Source: Amoebophrya sp. A120
Lineage: Eukaryota; Sar; Dinophyceae; Syndiniales; Amoebophryaceae
Length of the DNA stretch: 64,000 bases
NCBI GenBank assembly: GCA_905178155.1
Contig: CAJINV010000010.1
Coordinates: 3,882,599 to 3,946,598 of the forward strand
Direction of reading: 5' to 3'
A program made the position numbers and the translations under genes. Shown here one piece after another: positions 31,395 through 42,619 of this stretch; the stretch's first letter is position 1; every line of letters begins with the position of its first letter. The notes beneath the pieces were generated by a model that saw nothing but the letters and a program-made list of their open reading frames with translations, ran no database searches and was not told the DNA's origin.

Positions 31395-34032
31395 ATGTCG
31401 CTGAACAGCAAGTCCTGCTCACTAAAAACGGCCGTTGCGGCCGTTTCGGGAGTGACCACGGTCTATTTCCCAGCGCCGACGTATGGAAGCGTCAGGATTG
31501 AAATCGACAAAGTTGCAATAGTTTCCCATGCATAAATTGCAAAGCATGAAGTGCCTTCCTTGCAGGGATTGCAAGACTGTCAGCCTATTTGGGGTGAAGA
31601 GCCCGACTGTCAGCCTTTTTGGGGTCTGCGATAGAGCTGCTAAAGTGGCATGACAAAAAACGCCTTCTGTCCCTCAACAGCATAACAAACTGGATTCAGA
31701 CGGTGCCAAAATTTGTCATGCACCGCTTGGGAATTGGGCTTGCAAGAACTGATATCGATTTTATGCATAACAAACTATTTCAACTTTGACGACTTCAATC
31801 CTGGCACTCCCATGCGACGTCGGCCGTGGAAATGCTGACTTTGGACAAAAGCCGGCGGGACAAGCTGCAGCGGCGAAAATCGCAGAAGGTAAGTACAACA
31901 AGAGCAAACTGATCTCAAAAAACATGGTTGATAGGCGATCGATTTCTCTATCTCTTCACCGGCTGACCGACTTCTTGTTCTTTTCAATTATGGTTTCTTC
32001 TTGACATGTAGGTGAAGATATTTTATCAAACTAAAAAAAAGGCGCAGCACCAAATTCGCGCGGATGTTGATCCTATTGTCGAGGGAGACGCGAAGCTTTG
32101 GCTTCCGGAGGAGAGCCCGGTAACCGAAGACACTGCATTCTCGGGTATCACTTCGACGCCGATCCGTGTCGCGGATTTGGTGAAAGACCAAACGAAAATC
32201 TTCAGCGACCGCTCCTACGTCCTGAACGGCATTCCGAACTACCAGGACGACTGCATGTTCGTTCCCGTCACCACCGCTGACGGCGAGAACCAAGGAGCGT
32301 GGCTCGCGGAGAACCGCCCGACGGATTCGGCGGTTACCTTCACCGTGACCCGCGCTGCCACCGTTTTTTTGGACATGTGGCGGTGCGACAAGATATCAAG
32401 GTGGAAAATCCCCCCTCCCCGTATTTTTGAAAAGGTGTGTTTCCGAAAATTTGTGTTGCTGATTTGTGGCCACAAATCAGGTTTGTCTTGCAAGAAGACA
32501 AGCGCAGAGGCTTCCCTCCCATTATGGAAGCGATTTGGCATGCTGTTGGGCCTAGAGGGTAGCCGTTTGCCATGCTAACCAACTAGACCCGGACGCCCCT
32601 ATGATCTTGGCGAGGATCTGGCCGCAATGCCTTGCAGCAAGACAGGGCGCATTTGTGTACGCAAGTTCAGCATCAGAAGCTTCGTTTTGATATGGGGAGG
32701 GGGGGTTTTTCTTCTTGATACAAGATGACCACGGAGGAGTGGAAAACCGCGGCGGAAAGTGACGGCTGGAGCTATCAGAATGAAAAATACTCCCACCCCC
32801 GAACTTGAAAGCATTTGTGTTGCAAACCTTTCCAAATGAAACATTCGCCCTCTTGCATGTACCAGCAAGAGCGGCGCTTGTCTTGCAAGCGATGCGATAC
32901 ACGCCTAGACTCTGCATCAGAAAGATTCGCACTCCTTTCACGCATGACAAAAAGTTTTCATTTGGAAACTTAGCATCACAAATTTTTACAATTTCAGGGG
33001 TGGGGGGCACTTTTCACTGTAATAGGAGCAGGTCCGCAGACTTGAACATGAACCCGATCGGCCTTTATGGAATGCAAATAGGTCTGGGTCTGGAACAAGA
33101 TTCCGAGAGTTGTTCTCATGCTAGTTTCTTGGCACGACTCTGAACTCTGTATTGCGTGGCCACGAAGACCTCCTCTTGTAGTCTTATTTCATGCGAAAAA
33201 TAAAACGGTGCTTCTCATGCGGAATACGCAACACAGAGCCACGAGAAAGTCTGTCCTGTTTGGCGGTAGTACATTGCAGTGCGCTTTCTGTTCACTGACA
33301 TGCGTCACAAGTTTCCAGACCCAGACATATTTACACTTGATAGCCTTGTGCTCCACACCACGGGCGCCCACCATGGATCCCCACTCGAGGACGGCGGGAT
33401 CTACGGGCCCGGGCAAGTGTACAGGAAGGACGTTCCGGCAGGCGAGGTCTCCGTTCCGGGCCTGGGGACGAAGACGTCTTTATCAAGAGGAAAAATCCCC
33501 CCTCCCCATATCGAAAAGGAAATCTGTGATGCTGGAGTTGCGTACACAGATCAGATTTGTCTTGCAGTAGAGGACTGCACGCAGATCGCCAGCCTACTTA
33601 GGGGCCTTTTGGTGTAGGCGCCTAGCATGGTAGACGGCTTCCCTGTAGTCCTTACAGCATTACAAATCGCCTGTATAGAGTGGCAGAGGGCCTAACTGGA
33701 TTTGCCTTCTCGCAACACGGACAGGATTTGTGGTCACAAATCTGCGCCGCAAATTTTCGGAGGCATACCTTTTCGATATGGAGAGGGTGGATTTTTCCTC
33801 TCAATAGTCTTTCTACGGGGTTTGGGTCTGTCCAGACGAGAGCGAAACACCGATTGTCGCCGATGCTGGGGTTTACTGGCGCCCCGGAGCGGAGCCGGAA
33901 GCTTGCGCCCAGGAAGCGGGCGAAGCTGGGGTGTGCGGAAACTCGGGTGACACGCCGTGTGCGATCGTCAAGGGAGACGAGGAGGTGGACGAAGAGGAAG
34001 GCGTGACGGAAACTACCGAGGGGTGCTGCTGA
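31395..34032 (+). CDS. AVEV-family protein with a putative beta-sandwich domain
   Basis: Exons 31395-31481, 31820-31888, 32012-32393, 32726-32772, 33030-33065, 33348-33480 and 33812-34032 (975 bp, 324 residues); five introners (E, C, C, A, C) and one GT-AG intron. The N-terminus has S-L-K-T-A-V-A-A-V-S-G-V and then S-A-V-E-M-L-T-L-D-K-S. The central region has S-Y-V-L-N-G-I-P-N-Y, A-V-T-F-T-V-T-R-A-A-T-V-F-L-D-M-W, D-G-W-S, V-Y-R-K-D-V-P-A-G-E-V-S-V-P-G and Y-G-V-W-V. This order of strands looks like an accessory sandwich domain of extracellular carbohydrate-active proteins; I cannot name it. The C-terminus is Cys-spaced, acidic and ends T-T-E-G-C-C. It sits in a head-to-tail series with its relatives at 26984 and 35739. 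Confidence 0.75.
31482..31814. mobile_element. Introner, family E
   Basis: Ends TATGGAAGCGTCAGGATTGA and TCAATCCTGGCACTCCCATG; perfect CGACG duplication. Confidence 0.94.
31889..32011 (+). other. Canonical GT-AG intron
   Basis: GTAAGTAC donor and ATGTAG acceptor, 123 bp, phase 0. Confidence 0.8.
32394..32720. mobile_element. Introner, family C
   Basis: Ends TATCAAGGTGGAAAATCCCC and GGGGTTTTTCTTCTTGATA; perfect CAAGA duplication. Confidence 0.94.
32773..33024. mobile_element. Introner, family C variant
   Basis: Ends TATCAGAATGAAAAATACTC and GGCACTTTTCACTGTAATA; perfect GGAGC duplication. Confidence 0.9.
33066..33342. mobile_element. Introner, family A
   Basis: Ends TATGGAATGCAAATAGGTCT and GACATATTTACACTTGATA; perfect GCCTT duplication. 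It is separated from the previous introner by a 36-bp exon. Confidence 0.93.
33481..33806. mobile_element. Introner, family C
   Basis: Ends TATCAAGAGGAAAAATCCCC and GGATTTTTCCTCTCAATA; perfect GTCTT duplication. Confidence 0.94.
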
Positions 34033-35738
34033 TGCTGAAATGACAGCACGTGGTCATCTTCTTCCCGAAGCAAATCTTTCAGGAGAAACGCGCTCCTAAT
34101 CGGACTTGCAAACCCCTTTACTATCGGCCTCCAGTATGTTCATCTTGATTTTCTGCAATCTCCTCGCGTTTTGTGCCTCTCGTCGCTCAGTACGATCACA
34201 ATTTCAAAAGAATAAGAAGGTACGCAAAGTTTCAAAAAAGTTAGCACGCCCTTGTCTTGAGTACAAAAAATTTCACAAAGCAGCCCACTTCAACTTAACC
34301 TCATTTTTCATGCATGTATTTTGGTAATTTTCATTTCATCTTCCAAGTATCTTCGCAGTATCACTAGCAATTTTTGCATCCAATATCTTTGCAGTCTTCA
34401 CAATAAAAGTAAGTACTATTATACACACAACCACCAGTTCGTATGATTTAGATTTTCCGAATCGATTTTTTTATACAAATTTGCTTCAGATGGTGGTCCC
34501 CCAATAGAAAAAATAGGCTTTCGAAATTTGTCTTCTAAATTATCCGTCACACTTCAATTTCACCCCTTCTCGCACCCCGAAAAACATCAAGTATCCACCC
34601 TAGGAAATATGTATAAAGTCGTTCTTCTTCTTTTCCCCGATTTCTACTCACCGCCCAGACGGAGACGAGGTAGGGCACTAGGTTCTTTTGCGAATCCCGC
34701 CCACCAGGGGCAAAGTAGGAGCGAAGGGGATAAAGGAGAGCGGAGGAACAAGAAGAAGAATGACAACAAATAAGCTAGGCAGTCACTCTCATCTATGTTC
34801 TTGTCGTGTTTCACCCAAAATTTCTATCTTCCAGTGGTTAATCCCAAGAACCGCCCAGTCTTTGTCCACCGCATGAGGCGATAGCAATTGCGTTTTTCAC
34901 GTTAGACACGTCCTGTTGTTCCACATGCATCGCCGCCGCGTACGTCCACCACCACTCCACTGGAAAGGATCTTCGTTCAGTCTGTGTCACATATTACATG
35001 CTCGTGAAAATTATAAGTCGTGGTGAGGTCGCTCTCGCTACTACACGACAGCATTATAGCAGATGATTTTGTAGTAACCAGCCACTGAAATGCAAAGGGT
35101 CGGCTTCGTACCAGGTGACGCTGCTTGTATGTGTTATTTTCCATCGACTCGTGCAACAATCCTTTTCCTTATCCCAGTAAACTCGTTCTTGTGGTTATCG
35201 TTCGTCGTCCAACAAATAAATCTGACGCTCGTCGTTGGGTGCCGTTTCGGTATTTCCACTTGGAGAAGGAATTTCGATTTCCTTCGTTCGGTTGAGGACA
35301 AGATAGAAGAACTCGTTCAGGAACAACTGACTTAGTTTGTAAAAAAGTTTTCCAGGACGAGGACAAGGATTTCATCGTGTCGTCGTTCTCGTTGCTGCGT
35401 CCGCGGCGTGCGTCTTTTTTTTCTCGTCACTCCACCTCGAGAAGTACTTGCTTGTACTACTTCCCGGCTGTGACGAAATAGATATCTGATTTTTTCCTTT
35501 ATATACCATTGCTGAGATGATATTACCGAAACACGACGAACAGCAGGATTTGTAAATTGGGCCTCCTAGTATCCCCAGGACGGCACAATTCCATTTCCAA
35601 GTACAACCACCCGCCTTTTTCTCAACCACTTTTCTTGTTTGTGAAGAACGACAGTATTATTTACACTTATTCACGCCAAAAATTCAGAAACGCAACACTG
35701 TAACTACTTTCTCTCAACAACAACATCGCACTAAAGCT
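34033..35738. other. Intergenic region
   Basis: 1.7 kb with no gene or introner that I can support. Scattered ORFs under 90 codons show no motifs. Confidence 0.45.
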
Positions 35739-38700
35739 ATGACGAAAACTTCCCTGAAGAAAACAACCCTGGCCTTGGCGGCCACCGGCGCCACGGCGGT
35801 GGAGGTGATGATCCTCAAGCACTTGAAAAAATCCAAGGCGGGCCGTCGTGCACAGGTTGGAAAAAGCGAGCAGCGGCTGCTGAAGACCGGCGCGGGTGAA
35901 CTGCACAAGGCGGGACGACAGGAAGAATCTGCTGCGACCCGTCTCGCAACGGATCCTTTTGAGCGCTATGCGCTGGTCGATTATGACGATGACTGTTTGG
36001 ACTCCGGCACGATTAAGGCTGACGCCCAGTTCCACTGTAAGAAGGTGGGCACTGCTGGTGCAGACTCCGGGCCTGTCGAAGTCTGCAGCGGCTTGATGGA
36101 GAACGGAGATTCTCCTTGCAACGGCGCTGACCAAACGGACACGGGCAAGTGCCAGTGGGACGCCGACAACGGAAAATGCAAGTTCCGCGACTTCGTCGCG
36201 GAGAACAACCAAGGGTTTCAACACTGCCGGACGCACGCCGACGAAGCCGCCTGCAACGGCGCCGCGGCTGAAACCATCCCCTTCGGAGGGTCGTGCTTCT
36301 GGCGGTCCGAAGTGAGCGCTTGTGTTTTCACGCCGGAATGCCTCGACGATCCGGCTCCCGCGGCTGGCGGCAGCTGCATCAACCCTGCGTCACCGAGGAA
36401 TCGGGCTGCGTTCGGGGACTGGGGCATCGGGCTGGTGTCCGCAGACGGGAAAACGGGCTGCGGCGCGATCGAAACCGAAGGAGCCTGCAACGCGTACCCG
36501 AACTGTCTGTGGGACGACGATGCCGCAGCGACGCCGCAATGCACAGTGAAACGGGCCGCAAACGACATCACACCGACGGCGGGCAATGTCACGGTGTCGA
36601 GCACGTACTCATCCACGACTTCCAAGCAAAACCTGGTGGACGGAAACCTGCTGGGGAACCCCTTCAACTCCGCTGACGGCGAAGACGGCGAAGACGCGCC
36701 TGCCCAGAAGTGTCCGTGGGTCCAGCTGGAACTGCCAAATGAAAGCACGCAGGTGGGCCACGTGGAGCTGACCACGCTTCTGCATTCCGACTACGCTCTT
36801 AACCGCCTCCGCCGGCTGTTTTTTCGCAAGAAGATCCTCAACTTTGCTGGTGACAAAACGTGGAACGCAACGGACGGAAACCTCCCGGAGGGAAGCCTTG
36901 ACACAGAGCAGAACAGCGGCATCCGAGTTCTGGTCACGAACAACAAGCGCGATGTTCCGGCTGCCGGGCGTGGTGACGCGTGCGCGGAGCCCGCCAAGGT
37001 CTGCAACTCCCGCAATGGCGCGTGCTACGACTTCGAGGTCTGCGAGCACATCATCTGCAAGGAAGGCGAAGGAGCGACCTGCAAGAACCGGTTCGTTGTG
37101 CCGGAGGGCATGCTATGAATTGCAATTTACATATAATCTGGGAGGTCTGGAACATTGCCTCAAAGAACCCATGAAGATGCTAAAAACTGGCCCGCTTCTT
37201 ACTGTACGCAATAAATAAGGGCGAACTCCTCGTTCTCACGCGGGTTAAGCATGTTGGAGAAGCTGCCTCCTGCGCAAAACCTGTAGATGAAATCATGCTC
37301 GCTGTAGTTCGACGTGCATTTGTTCAGGATCGATGGTGTCGTCTGACATGTGGACTTCGACTTCTCCAGAGGACCCAGACATTTAATTAAATAATTTGCA
37401 GTTGATAGATGCCCCCGGACGCCGGCACCGCTACCGTCGACTGTAGAGGGAAGATGGGGAAGTACTTGACCATTGAGCTGCCCGGCATCGAGGAAAACCC
37501 GGGAGCCGGCGATCCGGAGTTCCGCATTCTGAACCTGAACGAAGTGAAGGTGTTTCGGCCTTTATCAAAAGGAAGAATCCCCCCTCCCCATTATATCAAA
37601 ACGAAGTTTCTGATGCTGGATTAATTTACGTACACAAATCAGATTTGTATTGCTGGAGAGGACCACTGCAGGCCTACAGTAATCCTGAGTAGGGAGGTTT
37701 TGGGCTAGGCCTAGGCACTGAGCATGGCAAACGTCTACTCTGTAGGGCCAAGAGCATCACAAACCGCCTGCAGAATGCGGCGGAGCCTGTGGAGTTGCGT
37801 TCTTGCAAGACAGAGACGATTTGTGGCCACAAGTCAGCATCACAAAAAATTTTCTGAGACGTACCTTTTCGATTTCTGGGAGGGGGGATTTTTCATTTTG
37901 ATAGCCTTCGGCGCCACCGGAACCGAAAGATATCACACCGTCCGCGGATGCGATCACAGCGTCCAGCGAATTCAACGAAGATCACGATGTGGACTTTCTG
38001 GTGGACGGTGACCTGCTATCGAGCAAAACAGCTGCGTTAGTGGGGTTCTTACTCACTTTGTAAAAATGCAGATGAAGAACACGTTAAAAATGTGCCGGTC
38101 AAGTCATCATGCCCATGCGTTGCAAGGTGCTCTCAACCTCCGCGTTTTCGCGTACTGTAGTAAGTATGTATGATCTTCGTGTGATAACATTTTGCTGTCA
38201 TGTTATTACCCGCTTCTCCAAAACCAAAATATTTGTAATGCTGCTTCTCCAAAAAGACCAAAATTAATAAATACAAAAGCTGGACTAACGCGGTTTTTCT
38301 CCTGGATACCTGTCTGGCCTTGTTTTCAACACCGCGGACAACAATTACGGCAGCCCTGGCCACTATGGTAGCGTCAGGTTGGAAATCGAAATTGACAAAA
38401 TGGAAATTATAGATTATTTGTGAGGCATAAAATGATAATGAATCGATACCCGCCTGCTTCGGAGCCCCAGCCCCCATTTGGTCTAAGCGGAAATAGGTGC
38501 ATCTTCAATGGCAAAAGAAACAGCGGGCTTTGTCATGCTCTTCAGCATGATGATCCCCATGATCCAGGAGCCTGGTCAGGAGATTTAGGTCTGGCACATA
38601 TTTTACGCAGCATCCAGTGCAAGAACACAGGCACTTTATTTTGTCGTGTTGCATTGAATTATACCTCATCCCATCGTAGAATTACTTAGATGCATGTTGA

Positions 38701-41176
38701 AGTAGATTTACTTTTACATTTAGAGTTAGCAGCTTTTCCATTTTTCCGATGTCCAACCTCTGACGCTTTGATAGCCAACATTGCCCGTGGGTGCAGCTCG
38801 AGCTGTCCGGCGTCAGCACCGGAGCCAAGGTGGGCGCAGTGGAGCTGACGAGCTACATCTCCGGCGACGGGCTGTTTCGGCTGCGCCGCCTCTTTTTCGA
38901 CAAGAAATACGATGGAAACACTTGGAACGCCACCGACCCGGCGAAGATCGAGTCGAACGTGACCGACCAGCAGAACGCCGGGTTTCGGGTCCTCCTCCAG
39001 AGCGAACCCCGCGACCGCTCCGCTACCTCGAGATGGTTTCACCAGTACGTGACACACAAAGAGACCGGGGTGACGCGCATCCGGGAATGGTGGCAAGGTA
39101 CTGGAAAAGGGGAGACCTGCGACGCCCTGTCGACCAGCAGCGCGGCCCAGGTGTGTGAACACGTGGTTTGCGAAATTGGGGAAACGTGCAAGGACCAATT
39201 CGTGCCAGACGCTACCATTGATGGGGTCGGTACCGCCACGGTGGACTGCGGAGGCAAGGAAGGAAAGTACTTGATCATCGAGTTGCCGGGGGTTGTGCCG
39301 GGAGATTCTCCAGACACCCGCATCTTGAACCTGAACGAAGTGAAAGTGTTTGCGTTTGCGCGCCGCGCATGCGACACCTTCGATCAACAAGCCAACTGCC
39401 CCTCCGATCGCTGCGCGTGGGCCGACGGAAATTGCGGCGACAAGACTGCCGACCCAGCTGCGTGCGACACCTACGATCAGGCCACCTGTCCCTCCGATCG
39501 ATGCGCGTGGGCCGACGAGAAGTGCGGCGACAAGACTACCGAACCAGCCGCATGCGACACCTACGAAGAGGCCACCTGTCCCTCCGATCGATGCGCCTGG
39601 GCCGACGACAAGTGCGGTGACAAGACTCCAGGTACTTGTTGTCGCAATTTTCTTTTGTTCTAATAAGCAGCTCGCTCGTTGACGTGAACATTCTTTTTTG
39701 CGAGAATGATTGCACGAAGTCTGCAAATCATGTTGGCGAAAAACAAAAACATACTTCTAGCTTTTACTTACTCCTGGCTTGAACTTGTTCCACGTCATTT
39801 TTGTAACATCAACAGAAGCCTGCAGCACACTGGCCGAGGATGAGTGTGCTGCCCGGTCCGCCGATTGCACTTGGGATGCCGACGCAACCACTTGTGGGGA
39901 CAAGTCCGCGTCCGGACAGCAAGCTATCGTATGTAAAAACGTACCCACCCCATAGTCAAGATGGGGAATCGGCTAGACAAATCCGCGAGCTTTGCCTGTT
40001 TCGCATGACAAATTTGGACGCGTAGTGTAGTGCTGTTTGAGCTAGTTCAGCAGCATTACAAATCTAGTCTCTCATGCTGATTGGAGCATGACAAATTTCA
40101 AAACACCATTAGCAAATGCTTCTCATGGGGCTCCGCATGAGAAACATTTTAAGCATGCAGATTTGCATGACAACTATGGTGTGGGAACGTTTTTACACAG
40201 GATACAAGCCTGCAGCACCTTTACCGCAGCTGAGGACTGCGACGAGAGTCGTTGCACCTGGGACGCTATGCAGTGCAAAAGTATCGTACTCGTATAAATG
40301 CATTACAGATTTCCTCAGCATGAGCGATAAAGTTTGTAATGCGGATTTACCTTAAAAAAGAGATTTGTAATGCAAGACTTGCATTAGCATTCATACGAGT
40401 GCGATACTTTTGCACAGGATAGACGCAAACGCCGACGAGGGGGAATATGACAGTGCACAACTCGTCCCCCTCCCCTTCATTTGTGCGGCAAGAACAGCAA
40501 CACAAGCAACGACAGCGATGCCACTTCCGCATGACAAATTTGCACGCTTGTAGTGCGGTTTGGGGTTCCAAAATTTGGCATGCAGACACTGCCTAGGGCC
40601 AGGGTCGTGTGGACTTGGTATTTTGCATCATTTATAGAAATGTATAAAGGGGAGGTGGGGTTGAGGTTGTGCACTCTCATAGGAAAAAGTGCTCCGACGT
40701 TGAAAAATATCCAGTGCAAAAGTGATGTCTCCGCCTCATGATTTTTTTTATGCGACGTCTTGGTGTTCGCTGTGACAATGAAAAAGGAACACGATGCCCT
40801 CTTTGATGTTTCTTCATGCAAAATAAAGAACCCGCCTCAGCCTCAGTGGGAAGTTTCTTTTTGGTCGTGGTACAGTGTCAGTGAGAAGTACTTTTTACTT
40901 ACTTACACAACCGCGACCTTATCTCGAGGCCAGTTATTTGTCATGCGAATATACGCGGCTCGGGCTCGCTCCAACTGAATTTTCAGACTAACTAGGACTG
41001 CAAGATGAACCTTTCGCGTTCTTGATCTTCTATTGAAATAAAGCCTGCCGCTCCCATGCCTGGAACTTACAGCGAAAATAATTATGTCGCAATGATCACC
41101 TTCACCAGTTGGAGACAGTTTTTTGCACTGTGATACTCAGGACGAAGAGGCGGAGGAGGATTGCTGCGGCTACTGA
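35739..41176 (+). CDS. Large Cys-rich protein with two fucolectin/F5-8C-like domains
   Basis: Ten exons (35739-37113, 37413-37562, 37909-38016, 38314-38363, 38779-39631, 39816-39924, 40210-40266, 40427-40445, 40687-40707, 41141-41176) sum to 2778 bp, 925 residues; eight introner-type introns and one GT-AG. The N-terminus is K-K-T-T-L-A-L-A-A-T-G-A-T-A-V-E-V-M-I-L-K. Cys modules follow, such as C-Q-W-D-A-D-N-G-K-C. Two copies of a discoidin/fucolectin-like fold each have L-V-D-G-(N/D)-L, P-W-V-Q-L-E-L, L-R-R-L-F-F-x-K-K, T-W-N-A-T-D, T-A-T-V-D-C, G-K-Y-L-x-I-E-L-P-G and I-L-N-L-N-E-V-K-V-F. Five Cys repeats of about 30 residues (C-D-T-Y-x-x-A-T-C-P-S-D-R-C-A-W-A-D) end the protein, which closes with D-C-C-G-Y. 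The likely role is glycan binding at the surface or outside the cell. Confidence 0.8.
37114..37407. mobile_element. Introner, family A, diverged
   Basis: Ends TATGAATTGCAATTTACATA and TAATTTGCAGTTGATA; duplication CATGC/GATGC. Confidence 0.82.
37563..37903. mobile_element. Introner, family C
   Basis: Ends TATCAAAAGGAAGAATCCCC and GGATTTTTCATTTTGATA; perfect GCCTT duplication. Confidence 0.94.
38017..38308. mobile_element. Introner, family G, diverged
   Basis: Left TATCGAGCAAAACAGCTGCG, right CGCGGTTTTTCTCCTGGATA; duplication CCTGC/CCTGT. Removal makes L-V-D-G-D-L-S-G in the second lectin domain. Confidence 0.8.
38364..38773. mobile_element. Introner, family E, long copy
   Basis: Left TATGGTAGCGTCAGGTTGGA, right CCAACCTCTGACGCTTTGATA; duplication GCCAC/GCCAA. 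At 410 bp it is the longest uninterrupted copy. Confidence 0.8.
39632..39815 (+). other. Canonical GT-AG intron
   Basis: GTACTT donor and CAACAG acceptor, 184 bp, phase 1; it joins two Cys repeats. Confidence 0.8.
39925..40204. mobile_element. Introner, family D
   Basis: Ends TATCGTATGTAAAAACGTAC and GAACGTTTTTACACAGGATA; perfect CAAGC duplication. Confidence 0.93.
40267..40421. mobile_element. Introner, family B
   Basis: Ends TATGCAGTGCAAAAGTATCG and CGATACTTTTGCACAGGATA; perfect GACGC duplication. Confidence 0.94.
40446..40681. mobile_element. Introner, family F
   Basis: Ends TATGACAGTGCACAACTCGT and GAGGTTGTGCACTCTCATA; duplication GGGAA/GGAAA. The preceding exon is only 19 bp. Confidence 0.88.
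40708..41135. mobile_element. Introner-like intron, family B variant
   Basis: Left TATCCAGTGCAAAAGTGATG, right ACAGTTTTTTGCACTGTGATA. No matching flanks (GAAAA and CTCAG). Splicing after CTCAG keeps the frame into D-E-E-A-E-E-D-C-C-G-Y. Confidence 0.6.
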
Positions 41177-42619
41177 GCAACCGCTTCTCACAATTTGTGG
41201 ATGCGCATCGCTCGTCCGGAATCACCGGCAGCAAAAAATGGCGAACTACCTTTAATACCGTCGTGTAAGTCAATGGCTCACCAGTTTCACCCCCAGCTCA
41301 ATTTCTATTTCACAGAAAAGTCACCGCATGATTGGGAAGGGATACTAGTCATCGGAATTCTTTCGAAAATATTTCCAGAACAAGTGGCCTAGAATTTTTT
41401 TTTTATGGGCAGAGTATTACAGTCAGAAAACATGATCGCCACTCCTTCATTTCATATCATCTTCTAGATCTAGCACAGCAGGCACGACCACCATCGCATA
41501 TACAAACAAGAACAACAGAAAGACCCAATTACAATTTTTTATTTGAACCCTTAGTCCTGAGCAGGCAAAGATTTTGTTCGTATCCCGAATTTTATCTTCG
41601 ATCTTCACTTCTTCTGCAATTTTACACACATGGATCATGAGCTTTATTTCTTTTTGCAGTGAAAAAACTAAAACCTCAACAAACTCCGCGTGTGCGAGAG
41701 GAGTTCTTGTACAAGATCGCGCAGGGAACCAGCTGGAGGCACTGCTGCGTCTATAATCGACGTATGCTTTCCTTGTCCTGCCACCTTGTCTAGGTTCCTT
41801 CTCGTCACGCGTCCGTTTTGCTTCGTATCCCGAAACAAAATTTAGTTTGGAACCGTTGCCGCAAGTAGAGGACCTCCGTGGTTCTTCTTCTTCGGGTTGT
41901 AGCACGGGGCATAGGTGGTACTCATCTTGAAGTTAGCACATTACTTGTCATCATCGCGAGAAGTAGTAGGCTACACATGATTGTGATGCAAACAAGAGCT
42001 GCAGGCTCCATGACACGACCAGAAGGAGGACCACTACATGCGAAGTAGAAGTTAGTACTTGATCGAGGTTACAGAATAAAAAAGTCGTCAGACCACTACT
42101 TTTGTCGTCGTGGTCGAGGAACAGGTACTGCTATGGAAGTAGTGCAGCTTCTGTTCATGATCTTCAACTTTGATTAATAGCAGCCGGTCGTGTAGTTGAG
42201 CGTGACGTCGTGGGTGCTGTCTTCTTGCCCATATAACAGAGAGAACTTGAACTAGAAGTACTCCGCTCGTTGAAGTCTTTGCGCACTGCTTCGTCTACAG
42301 TAGTACATGAGAGACAGTAGAAACCAGCTTTACGTGGAACAACTGTGATGAGGGTTTCTCATTTGATTATCTCCTTTTGTCGTCGTCGTCTTTGCACTTT
42401 CGCCTTTCTGCTCGGTGACAGGAAGATTTGAAGAGTTATGTCAGCAAAGCAAAGGTATAACAAGAGTCAGACTTGAAGAAACCCGAGCGTCTGTTTCCAC
42501 ATGTTGAAGCGAGTCCGACTTGTTCCATTCAGATCTCGATAAAAGTATACCACAGTCAACCGATCTTGCTCTTGGCAAGCAAGGTAATAGCAAATCGAAA
42601 GGCAGAGAAAACTCCAACT
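41177..42619. other. Intergenic region
   Basis: A 152-codon minus-strand ORF (41447-41905) has no recognisable motif; otherwise nothing seen. Confidence 0.4.
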
